Positions 35,635 through 46,346 of a DNA stretch of 64,000 nt are shown in pieces. This stretch comes from Hordeum vulgare subsp. vulgare (taxonomy: Eukaryota; Streptophyta; Magnoliopsida; Poales; Poaceae), in NCBI RefSeq assembly GCF_904849725.1, contig NC_058522.1, positions 195,319,468-195,383,467 on the forward strand. Reading direction: 5' to 3'. The notes beneath the pieces were generated by a model. That model ran no database searches, was not told the DNA's origin, and saw nothing but the letters and a program-made list of their open reading frames with translations. How positions within the stretch are numbered: position 1 is the stretch's first letter; each line of letters opens with the position of its first letter. A program made the position numbers and the translations under genes.

Positions 35635-37867
35635 TGTAACGCCCAAGATGTGGTCCTATCCTTATTTTGGATCAAGGGCTTCGATAGGGATAGACGTACA
35701 TCTTGTTGTTTCGCAAGAATGGCTATCGTTACAAATACTTGTAAGGAGGAGATGAGTATATGGAATTGGCTTACACTCTCCAAAAGCTAAATCATGATCA
35801 TCTCAATACAGCAATACATTCAATCACCATATAGAAGAGCAAGGTCCGACTACGGATGAAATCAAATGATAAAAACAATATACATCCTTGCTAATCTTAG
35901 GTTGTCGGCTTGGAACCCATCATATGATCGATGATGAAGAAGAAGAACTCCAAATAAATCAAGCATCGCTCTCACATGAAAGCATCGGTTTTACCTATAC
36001 GTGTAACTGTTGTTGTAGTAATCTATGAGCTAGAGGGAACTCAGCAATCTCATTTCCAAAGGTATCCAGACTAGAAAATATTAATGGCTGAGGCATGGTT
36101 AAGTGGTGAGGCTGCAAAAAGCACTAAGCATTTATTTGAGTTGCCAACTTACGAGTGCAAGAATAAGAAGACTGATCTAGACATAATTGGACGTGAACTA
36201 GGAATGATAAAGAAGTGATCTGGAACACCTACTTACATGTCAAACATAACCCCATTGTGTCCCCTTCTTGATTCAAACCTCAGAAGAAGAGACAATGTCG
36301 GTTACCCATGCGGTTGGTGCATTTTATTTAAGTTTACTTCAAGTGTGCAATGGCCGGGTGTTAAACAAATTTCCAAGTTGCCACATAACTGCAGTCACGT
36401 CTCTCACAAAGATTTAACCCTGCAGGGGTGCTCCAACTCATCCATTAGAAACTAGCCACAAGCTGCATTGGAAAACCTCAACCTAGAGATAGCCCAAAGT
36501 ATCCTCAAAAGCCAAGTGCACAAGACGTTCGAGAAGGGTAAAACAAATCCAAGAAGACCGCCCGACAGGACAGATCCCAATAGGATTCGCGTATATCTCT
36601 TTCTCAGGGCACTGCCAGATGAGAAATAGGTACGGTGGCCTGATAGAAATCCTCCGAGTTGCCTCGGGGTGGCCCCGTAAGTGGCTCTACTTGGACCAAC
36701 ACGCATGAGGAGCACTAACTTGGGGGTTCATTAATTATCCATGTGGTCATCATACCCTATGCTAGTTTTTGTTGTTATTAAGAAAATAGTACCAATGTTG
36801 GGCCTTTCCGGAAGAATTTGATCCCAAAAAAAATCAAGGGGGTTCCCTTAGGACTCGTTTGGTTAAGGGGGATTGGGGAGGTTTTGAAAGGGAGGGATTT
36901 CAGGGGATTGGTTGAATCCCTTTGTTCCACGCAATCCTCTCAAATCCCCAGGGCTTTGCTTCCACTAGTCTCCCGAGGAGGGTTTTGAAACACATAGATA
37001 GGAAGGGATTGAAGGGAAACGGAGGGGACAGGGCTAAGAAAACCCCTCCTACCAAATGGGCGCCCGAGGATCTGTGGGGTTTCTGGCCCTCTCGGAATTT
37101 TTCCTCTCAAAACCTCCCCAATCCCCCTTAACCAAACAAGGCCTGATCAACCCCAAGCATGTTAGGATAACTTAATATGGAACATAACACCAGTTCACAA
37201 GTAACTAGGGAGGAAAAGGTGGAACATAACACCGAGAGAAAGGCCAAGCCTTCCACCTTTTACCAAGTATGCATGTGCATTAAACGAAATAGCAAGATTA
37301 TTGTGATATCCCAAGATATCCATATTAACATGGAAACAACTTGCACGTGCAACTAGCAATGCTATAAGAAGGGTTCAGATAGAGGTAACTTAGCCAAACA
37401 ATGGTTTGCTGGGATGTGGAGGGGTTAGCGGCTTTTCATGGCATTGTCGAGAGGATTGACTTTCAAATGCTAGGTAATGAGACACAACGATAGAAGCGAG
37501 ACAACTAGCATAGCAATGATAGTAGTGGTATCCACAGAAATGGTAATTTTGCCCGAGATCCCGCTTGGAAGAAGAAGAAATCCGTGAAGTAGACAAACTA
37601 ACATAGTTGAAAGAATCCTCACACTTCGAAACGGTTTTGGAACTATATCTAGAAGAAACAATCCGAAACAAACAATCAACACATGATAAACACCACAACA
37701 TATACATGGCATGATGCACAATCAAATATAACGCGTGTCCATTCAATTGTGCATGCCATGGCAAACACACACTCAACTTCTACAAATTAAGTGAAGCTCA
37801 ATATGTAGCAAGTTGTAAATGGATGAAACTCCATATTTGAATACTTAGTTCCCTCCGGTAGTGGTTT
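35635..37867 (-). repeat. Partial 5' LTR of the minus-strand LARD
   Basis: The sequence is collinear with 6558 to about 8500 of the 3' LTR (both start TGTAACNNCC on the + strand). It contains the MITE at 36851-37143. It stops at about 37867, where another LTR starts. About 2.2 kb, including the LTR's promoter half, is absent and is not seen elsewhere in the window. Confidence 0.82.
36851..37143. mobile_element. Tourist-like (PIF/Harbinger) MITE, 293 bp
   Basis: Terminal inverted repeats of about 37 bp start GGACTCGTTTGGTTAAGG and end CCTTAACCAAACAAGGCC. They continue inward with matching GGGGATTGGGGAGGTTTTGA and its complement. It lies in the minus-strand LARD LTR, interrupting sequence that is continuous in the other LARD copies. 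The left flank is TTA; the right flank is TGA, one change from the TTA duplication expected for Tourist elements. The small ORF inside is not a gene. Confidence 0.88.
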
Positions 37868-38370
37868 TGTCACAACAGATGTCATCGTGGTAGGACTAAG
37901 TCTAGAAGCCACCGCAACTAGGTGGTTCCTTGGATGGGGTTGTTCAGGAACGAGAGACAAAGGTTTACCCAGGCTCGGCCCCTCCGATGGAGGTAAAATC
38001 CTATGTCCTACTTTTGGTGTTATTGATGATTATCTTGATTACAACAGTGCGCAATTGCTAACCTAGCTCTCGAGGATGTCTAACTTCTCCCCTATACCTG
38101 AGGGGCTCTCCTTTATATATAGGTCAAGGCCCTGGGATTTCAACAGAGTCCAGGTCGTACTATGATCCATGACATAATGTGCATCTTACTGTCTTGGATG
38201 ACGGAAAATCTCCACACCTTCCTTCCTTGAGGCGGCCTCCTAGGCGATGGGCCATGACCCAGCCTCTCCTTATCTCCTAGGCCTTGTCGACTAAGCTCCT
38301 TCACAACCCAAATGGTGTCCCTATCGGATTATTCACTGGGTGGGTCGCCCTGCGGTGTATATCCCCAACA
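37868..38370 (+). repeat. LTR-like 5' end of Transposase_28 element 1 with TATA box
   Basis: It starts TGTCACAACAGATGTCATCG and ends ATATCCCCAACA, followed by TTAGCCCCCA. A TATA box CTTTATATATAG is at 38111-38122. The order of landmarks (GTTTACCCAGG, GATGGAGGTAAAA, TATA, then AGCCCCC just after the end) matches 53371-53799 in element 2. Confidence 0.65.
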
Positions 38371-39465
38371 TTAGCCCCCATTTTCATTTGGATTCATCCA
38401 TTTTAAACTCCATCCTGAAAAATAAAAGAAAACACCTCAAACATAAAGGTTAAATCAAACTTCGACCTTGAGCCAACATTTCTCTTCTTTGTGAAAGAGC
38501 TAAGTCTAGGTCAATATTCTGCCCAAATGTATTCCTTGTTCAGGACTTGGTGTTTTATTTGCTGCTCTTCTCATGACATCACCTTGCCGACCACTGATGT
38601 TCTCAAGTCAAAAATCCAGGCGTCTTTTTAGCCACAACCAGTGCGATCTTTCCATTTACCACGTCGTTTTAGGTTCCCATATTATTATAAATAGACCAGG
38701 GGCCCACTTGGGTTCACTTTTTACCTTTTCTTCTTCCTCTCGTCTCGAGTGCCACCATAGAGCTTGCCGGAGTTTCAAGCACAAGGAGCCTTCCTGCCGC
38801 GTCGCCATCATCAACAACACTCGTTCACATCATCCGCGGTCCCTAGACCTGGTAAGTACAGATTCTTCGATTAAGTTGGTTGGCGAAGTTATTCGTGCTC
38901 GTCGGCGTTCTAGTTAGTGGTAATAGAGGCAGATTCGAGAACTTTTGGGTCCACTAGTTCATGTAGTTTTGACCTAATCCCCTTCATCCTTTGTTATATG
39001 ATAGATCCAAAATGCCCTATGAAATCTTAAGTTTACAACACCTTTGATACCTGTGTTGTTAACATTTTTATTTCTTTTTCCATGATTTATTAGATCCATC
39101 CATCTAGTTGCTTCGGTAGAAAATAGTTTGTGCCCATAAATTGTGCTAAGTCCCCTCGATCTTGTGATTCTCTTATTTAGCCGGCTCAACTCATATTTTG
39201 CCCTTTGACCGGCTTAACTCATGCATTTACTATTTGAGCGGCTTAACTCATGCCTTCACCATTTGACCGACCTAACTCATGCCTTCACCATTTTGACCCA
39301 CTTAGGACATAAATTTATCCGCCGACTTATCATATCAACAATCACTTTCTTGTATGCAAGCTTGCTTCAATTTACCGTCTCATTTAGTCTTCCTGGTTTC
39401 TTTCTTATTTCCTCGTAGTGTTGCTACAACAATTGCACTGGCTCCCAAGACAGCAAAACTGACGG
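38371..39465 (+). other. 5' leader of Transposase_28 element 1
   Basis: This is 1.1 kb with no convincing ORF. A short degenerate repeat built on GGCTTAACTCATGC(C/A)TTCACC lies at about 39180-39290. Confidence 0.5.
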
Positions 39466-40560
39466 TTGGTCAGGTCTAGAGTATCAGGGCTCACTGTGGA
39501 GGAGCTCGTAGTCCAAGGTCTTTTGCCGGCTCAAGATGAAATCGAGCAGCGGGTCCCTAAAGAAGAAGCTACTCGACAGCTAGGACAGGAAGAAGTTATC
39601 ATTTTTGCTCATCATCTATTTAGGAGTTTTCGGCCGCCTGGGTTGAAATTCTTCAGAGATTTGCTCCACTTATTCCAGCTCACGCCCCAAGACATTAGTC
39701 CCAATTCCATGACCAATATGTGTCAGTTTCAAGTTCTTTGTGTGGCGTATCACCAGATCGATCCTAATGTCACTGTCATCAGGCATGTCTTCTACATCAA
39801 CCACCAAACTAAGGTGAAGAATGGTCCACGTGTAGAGCTTGGTGGGATTTCACTTCGCAAAAGAAATAATAGTGATTTTCCTGAATTATAGTTGGTGAGA
39901 TATCCTAAAGGTTGGAACACCACTTGGTTTTACTGCAAGGACACTTCCCGAGCAGGTCACAATGCTCTGCCGGTTTACAGACCTCACCGGCTTAACGCCA
40001 TGAGCAAATTTCCGGGTTGTCCAAGCGAGGAAGAGAAGAGACCGCTGACACCCACAATCTTAAGGCTGAAAGCTTTAACAGCTCATGGCGTCACCGGAAT
40101 TGATGTGGTCCGGTGTTGGTTAAGCTGGAGGATTCAGCCCCTTAGTTTAAGATTTATTTTAATGTGCAATGATACTGGCGAGTCAAGGGACACCCAATGC
40201 TACCGCCAAGAGGATTTGCACGAAAATGAAGTCAGCAAAGCCACTAAGAAAATGTTTGGCGACTCGAAAGAGAAGTACAGCATGACTGGCTTAGCTCCAT
40301 TGTGCAGGACCAACCCGGTTCCACATGTAAGTGTCCTTTTTTCGAGCTTGCCTAGTTCCTTTATCACAAAATTTTCACCATCACGCTTATGTTCCCAGCT
40401 TATGCTTTTTTTGTAGGAAAATTCCGATTTTCGGAGAACTAGGACCATAACCCTGTTCCTCCCCCTCCTGGTCAAATGGATGACCCGACACATGAATCCA
40501 CCTCAGAAGGAGAAACTAAGGTAGAACTTGACAAGCTTGGCCATATCTTTGTTGAGCTTG
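39466..40560 (+). pseudogene. Transposase_28-type protein, element 1
   Basis: A single frame runs 39466-40326 with one in-frame TAG at 39889-39891. It contains the domain's hallmarks: an N-terminal segment, then FFRDLLHLF, SPNSMTNMCQF and later YPKGWNTTWFYCKD. A textbook donor CAT|GTAAGT at 40327 and acceptor TTTTTGTAG at 40416 bound a 90-bp intron. In the next exon the expected frame is disturbed. Function is not established; relatives are annotated as putative gypsy type transposon proteins. The frame resumes in decayed form around 41060-41191 and 49727-50110. Confidence 0.72.
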
Positions 40561-41191
40561 CTAATGCTTGAAACTAGTCAAGTCGGTGTTGTTTTGGTAA
40601 TTTCTATCTCCTATAGTTCTTTAGAATCACATGTTATGAAGAGGACAAGACGAAACATCAGAAAAGTTAAGTTTTCACACCGAGCTGCTTATTTAGATCC
40701 ACACTTTATTTTGAAGTGAACTCAACACGCCGCCCTATCAAAACACAAGACTCGGAGTAGCTCTAGGGCACTGTGTGGCAACTTACCGCATGAGCTGGTC
40801 ACCCATAATCAACATCTTGAGGTGCCGCATAGCCCAATTGCTTGTCATCCTCAAGCATGACTTTTTAAACTACCTCGTAGTCCACCTAATTCACTTTATG
40901 ATGACTCACCACCTTCCTCTGGCGACTCAACAACAACATAGCTTCTAGTTTTCACCATCAACAGTGGGTAAACCTTATATTTAAGCCAGTTTCATTGACT
41001 ATGCCATCACTAGTGATTTCTTAGATTTAACAAACTATTTTTATGACTTGTAGAGCCAAAGCTTTCGTCAGCAAAAAGGTAGGCAAATTTCGCACCTGGG
41101 GATCGCGCTGCTCACACCCCTCTGATAATTGAAGTGGTGGCTCAAGTTGAGCCGTCTGTCCAAATTGAGCCAGAATTCGGCACTGAGTCGG
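40561..41191 (+). other. Decayed continuation of Transposase_28 gene 1, left of gypsy B
   Basis: This is mostly intron-like or decayed sequence. The last 100 bp can be read as a Val/Glu/Pro-rich stretch (QVEPSVQIEPEFG) cut at 41191 by gypsy element B. A similar acidic Pro-rich frame resumes at 49727. Confidence 0.5.
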
Positions 41192-42582
41192 TGATAACCC
41201 AAAAGTATAAGGGATCGCAATAGTCTTCGCAGGTAAGTTAGCCCAATTTATTGATTCAACAAAAGGGGAGCTAGAGAATATTTATAAGCTTTATAGTTGA
41301 GTTGTCAATTCAACCGCACCTGAAAGATACTTGCTTGGCAACGAAATATCAGTAGCAACGGTGATATGGAAGTGATGGTGGCAACTGAAATAATAGTGGA
41401 AAAGCAACGGAAGTAAAACGGTGAAAGTAAAGCTATTTGTGACTAGCAGGATTAAAATACTGTAGGCCAAGGAGATGGATGATTGGTCACAGATGAGAGA
41501 TATCATGTATTTAACTTGGGGCAAGGCACATAGAAAAGTAATGATCATCTAGGCATATATCAAACATTAGGCATGTATCCCGAGGTAGTTGTGCGTGCTT
41601 GCAATAAGAACTTGCACAACATATTTTGTCCTACCATCCCGCTATCAACGGGGCCAAAAGGAACTTATGGAGATTAAGGTGCTCCTGCAAAGAGCACCAG
41701 AACAAAGCATTAACAATCAATGGATACATGGAATCCTCAAACTACAACCCATCCCCTTTGGTATCCCAAGCTGTCACCATTGGGATCGTTGGTTCCGGAC
41801 TATAATAGGTGCATACTACTCATAGATAGGATTCAGAAAACAAATATATTCATGAAAACATAAGGTATTCTGATCTGAAATCATGGCACTCAGGCCCAAA
41901 GTGACAAGCCTTAAGATTAACAAGTAGTACGAAAGATGATAAACACCATAGTAGATGTAGGCAACATGCCCCCAACAATCCGACGAACTATTACATGATC
42001 TAACTCATCTAATCTCTCCCATCGCTTCACCTATAATAGGGAATTACTCACGCATGATGGGAGAAGCCATGGAAGGATGATGGAGTGGTGATGGTGAGGA
42101 CGATGACGACGATTTCCCCTCTCCGGAGGACAAAACAACCTCCAGATTAGCTCTCCCGAAGAAGAACCGACGGTGGTGGCGGCTCCATGTCGAAAACTTG
42201 CATAACGACTTCGGTTCCAGAATTTTCTCGTCATGGGTAAAACTAGGAGCGAAAGTAGGGCACCAGAGGGGGTGGGCCCCACCCAGGCGGCCTCCCGGCG
42301 CGGCCAAGGGACAGGCCACACCAGGAGGTCGCTTGGGGGCCCTGTGGCTCCCCTCTGGCCCATATTTTGGCCCATGGTCCCTCCCGATGCATGGATTTTC
42401 TCTATTTTTATGGGAATTTTTCGGGACGTCTAAATCTCCATTTTCCTGGACACAAGAAAACCATACAGGCAGTTGTGCTGAAAACAGCGACAGCCTGGGT
42501 TAGTTTCATTTAAATCATGCAAGAATGAGGCCAAAACAATAGCAAAAGTGTTTGGAAAAGTCGATACATTCGAGAAGTATCA
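41192..42582 (-). repeat. 3' LTR of gypsy element B
   Basis: This 1391-bp LTR is collinear with 48334-49726. Its minus-strand start is TGATACTTCTCGAATG. A GC-rich stem (GTGGCC with GGCCGC around a C/T loop on the minus strand) lies at about 42296-42320. Confidence 0.9.
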
Positions 42583-44447
42583 ACTCCCCCAAGCGTAGCA
42601 TATTGCTTGTCCTCTAGCAATTAAGTTCAACGAACTGAACACGATAAAGAAAACTTGACAAACACTTTTGCTTCATCAGATGTATATAAGCATGCACTAC
42701 AAACAAGTCCAACAAGTGTTGAACTAATGCTACAAAGACAATACATAAAGCAATCCTTCGATCATGTGAAGAGTTTGAAACAACTAAGAAAGAATAATAT
42801 GTAACTGAGAATCTTAACGAGATCACAATGCACATGGCTTGGGTATACTAGAGTGGTATCTCGCTAGCCCCCATGAGTGAAGCAAAACATAAATGCAGAC
42901 GCTCCTTCAGAGTTTTAAAGGAGACGAGAAATAAATATTTCAGAATAAGCAATATCACAATCATGCAGAAGACAATGTGGTGCTTTGGGACAATGCACAT
43001 TACACTCAGAGTGACAATTATGCTCTCTATAGTTGGTGCTTTTTATAAGAAGAGGATGACTCAACAGAGAAGTAAAATAGATAGGCCCTTCGCAGAGGGA
43101 AGCATTGATTTGCAGACGTGCCACAGCTTGAGCTTTAAAATAGAGATAAATCAATATTTTGGCCGGTATGATTTCACTGTCAACGTAACAACTAAGAGAG
43201 CTAAATACATTATAGGAGGTTCCCAAATAGAAAATTAAAGTTTTAACTCCCCCTCCACCAATCGATCAACGGCAGGTCCAATGCACGGGTACCATCCATA
43301 CAAACAACGATCCTTGGGGAGTTTTGTTTAATTAAATTTGATTTGACAATGAGCATGGAACTGGGCATCCCGGTTACCAGCCACTTTCTCGTGAATGATA
43401 GTGAATCAACACATATCTTGAGAATAACCTACTTAACATGGAATATATTGATAGCCCCTAGTCACTATATGAGCGATTCGGGCATACAAAACAAAATATT
43501 TCTTTCAAAATTTAGAACACGACACATGCAAATTTACTTAGGACGGCACAAAAATACCGCCTATAGGTAGGTATGGTGGAATCATATGGCGCAACAGGTT
43601 TTAAGGATTTTGGGTGCACAAGAAGTCAGTCTGCTTAGTACAGGTGAAAGCTAGCAAAAGACGGGGACGCGACCAACTAGAGAGCAATAACGGACATAAT
43701 CATACAGAGCGACAACGAAACATTGAATCGGGCATGAAAGCGATATAATTCTTCTGAAATAAAAATATCATAAAGGTTTGATAGACTTCTAATCATAAAC
43801 ATGTGTAAGCATGTGCCAAGTCAATTCAAAAACTTTCCGAAGGGAAATACCACTCTAATATGCCATACCATGAACAATGCAATGCATGCTAAACATTTCA
43901 ATAACACATTATGCACTCCAGCGATTTGAGACTGGTCACAAATAAAGCATGAACTACTGGGAAAGCTTTGTAATCATAGAACTATGTCGCTACAAGCTGG
44001 TCTCTAGATCGTAAGTACAAGCATATGTGCAAAAGTACAAACAAATAGAGTTCATACCGGCTTTCCTTGTTACATTCCATTCATAGATTTTCGTCATTAT
44101 TGCATCGTCACTTGCACGATCGAACGTAGAAAGATATAATCAAGTGCAATTACAACCGTGGACGTGAGCTGAACTCTGCAAACAAAGCAAACTAAAAAGA
44201 GAAAATAAATCTTTTTGGGTTTTCCAATGGTTAAACGAAAGCAAAAGAAAAGAGAAATCTTTTTGTTGTTTTTGCAAAGGGAGAACAAAGAAGTACAAGC
44301 AAAAACTCTGAAAATACTTACAAAGGATACTACGGATGATACAATGAAAGGGGAGAGGGATACATACTCCCCCAAGCTTAGGCTTTTGGCCTAAGTTGAG
44401 CTTGGCCACTGCGGGCTCCAGGAGCTTCCTCCGGCTCCGGAGTGGTA
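42583..44447 (-). other. Element B 3' non-coding domain and polypurine tract
   Basis: The polypurine tract GCTTGGGGGA (minus strand, 42585-42594) is the same word as in element A. The 1.85 kb beyond it has no convincing ORF and shares landmarks in order with 13000-15050 of element A, including AGAAGAGGATGACTCAACAG, CCCTTCGCAGAGGGAAGC and TTAACTCCCCC. Confidence 0.75.
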
Positions 44448-45545
44448 CTAGTGGCTCCAAGAATCATACGAGGCCTCGGGCGCGTACACTGATGCTCGGC
44501 TGGCCTCCCAAGGAGAAGTATCTTCTTCCTCAAGAACAACCTCCTCCATGGGCTTGTGGAACTTTTGCTGGATCACAAACTCGTCCAACTCAGTCGAGGT
44601 GAAAGACCACCCGTTCCTGCTAGTGTAATCAAACAAAAGTGGTGCAGGAAGACAGATCTCGCGAGTAGTAAGCTCGCCAAATCTGATAATATAAACAAGG
44701 TTACTAAACTCGGAAGTCCTAGTAACAAACTCATGCCTCTTCATAGTGGTAAGATCAAAGCTTATGAATGAAAAAGGCGTATCATCCGTGCGCACTATGC
44801 GCCCGAGGTTCTCGAGGATAAGCGTGGCATAAATGCCACCAAAGGGAGGCCCTTTGCTGCTGTTAGTGACGAGGCGACGAGCAATCAAAGCACCAATATT
44901 ATTCGAATTATCTTCTAAGAGGCGGCTGACAAGATAGCGTGATCTCAAGCCGAAATGTTGCTCGTGTTGTCACGAGCTAACACCCCTCAAGAAATATAGT
45001 ATGCGAAATACCTGATGTGAGGAAACAAAATGCTGGAGATTTCCCCCAGTGAATTTCTCGCGAGTCCTTACTTCAAAGGGAATGAATAGGGATTTCATCT
45101 CGTATAGCTGAACGTTCATTTTGGTCGTCTTCCCGGCATTCCGCACACCTATAATATCACAAAATTCTGCCAAAGACATGGTAAAGACATCCTCATATAA
45201 TCTGAATTCAATCATGGAAGTTTTATCATTATATCTAAACAAGTTGACAAAATAATAGGTGAGTTTTGGATATTGTTGCACATGTCGTATTACGAGACGT
45301 GTCAAACTTGCAGCTGCACAGAGGTTATCAAACTTATCCTTAATACCTGGCGCCATAAGAAAATCTGAACATGGGTATGCCATGGCACGTGTTGTGTTCG
45401 TCTCATGGAGCAACTCCGATGGAACGATATCATCATTGTAACTTCTCCTCACAGTAGAGGACGAAGCTGCAGCTCTAGTTAGTCTATCAGTAAGCTCGGG
45501 TCTCTTCTTCCCAAGCCATCCTTTTGCTTTTCCAAACAAGCTCAT
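44448..45545 (-). pseudogene. Athila-ORF1-like retroelement protein of element B, one in-frame stop
   Basis: One frame runs from ATG at 45545 (MSLFGKAKGWLGKKRP) to 44448, about 366 codons, with a single TGA at 44967-44969. It resembles plant proteins labelled Arabidopsis retrotransposon Orf1 C-terminal domain. Motifs: a YYFVNLFRY-like segment, an EFCDIIGV motif, GALIARRLVTNSSKG and GGIYATLI. It aligns with the frame at 15058-16038 in order of motifs (SKG.x.GGIYATL in both). A basic N-terminus and an acidic C-terminus are seen; no signal peptide or membrane span is evident. Its role is unknown. It lies about 345 nt downstream of the internal LTR-like module. Confidence 0.75.
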
Positions 45546-45889
45546 TTCTGAAATTTTTGGTTCAACACAAAAATGGAGGTTTAAGCAAAAATGAGTTGGA
45601 GCAAACTATTCTACTCACTTCCTTCATGCATAAGCTTGCATCAAAACTTCACAAATAAATTTCTAAGCATGCATGCAAGCTCATATGAACAACAGCAAGA
45701 GCTCCTAAATACTCACTAATAAGACCACCAGTCAAAATTTTATTGGAGGAGTGGAGGAGTCACATACCAGGGAGCAAATGCTCAAATTCTCAATGCAAAT
45801 GATGGGCTATAGAGAGAGATCGAAATTTGCCACCAAGAACAGCAAGAACTCGAGCTCGAGCAGAAAAATCATGATTTTTGGAGTGAGAG

Positions 45890-46080
45890 AGAGAGAAGGG
45901 AGGAAGAAGTACCTGTAAAGGGGCCCAGGTTGGCCAAGGCGACTTGTGGGCGCGGCCAAGGGGCAGGCCGCATCAGCTGGCCGCCTGGACAGAGGGTGAC
46001 CCCTTTGGCTGGCTCCAGATGCCCCTGCATCACTGTTTTGATGGAAATTTTTATTATTAATTTTCTGGAATTTTTCCAAC
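45890..46080 (-). promoter_or_regulatory. Internal partial copy of LTR B between protease and ORF1-like gene
   Basis: Landmarks of LTR B recur here: a GGGCCCA(G/C) start, GCGCGGCCAAGGGGCAGGCC (stem GCGGCC/GGCCGC), then GG(C/T)CGCCTGG, CCCCTTTGGC, and an AT-rich end with GAAATTTT. The match is looser than in element A. It has no LTR ends. It occupies the same position as the module at 16390-16680, directly after the protease stop and before the ORF1-like leader. Confidence 0.6.
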
Positions 46081-46346
46081 AACTTCACTTTTGAGATTTT
46101 TTCGACATACTGAAAGTTGGAAAACTTCCGATAAGCTCGAAACAATGGTTAAAGATATGAAGCTTCGAAAACATTAAACTTTGGTATAGCAAGGAGGATG
46201 AAAGATAAAGGAAATGTAAACATAACAAGCTTCTCTTTTTACTCATATAAAACAAATTTGTTCGCAAGGTTGATCAAGTCTTACTACCAAATAGGTGTTA
46301 TATTTGACCAAAAAGTTTAACTTCTTATAAAGCAATCATGGTACCT

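Larger units (their letters stand above)
6558..37867 (-). mobile_element. LARD retrotransposon (Sukkula-like), minus strand, split by nested insertions
   Basis: This is an old large retrotransposon derivative read right to left: partial 5' LTR (35635-37867), primer-binding site (35614-35632), non-coding internal pieces (34334-35634, 21553-21944 and 10705-11271, about 2.26 kb in all), then the 3' LTR (6558-10704). Inside it sit a gypsy element (11272-21547) and a second LARD on the opposite strand (21950-34328). The LTR sequence matches the plus-strand LARD in reverse complement over its length. The far end of the 5' LTR is missing. No gag or pol is present, so it must have moved with proteins supplied in trans. 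Confidence 0.82.

Noticed and set aside
36922..37131. 69-codon ORF inside the MITE
   Set aside because: The MITE is 293 bp with terminal repeats and no transposase similarity; the ORF is incidental.
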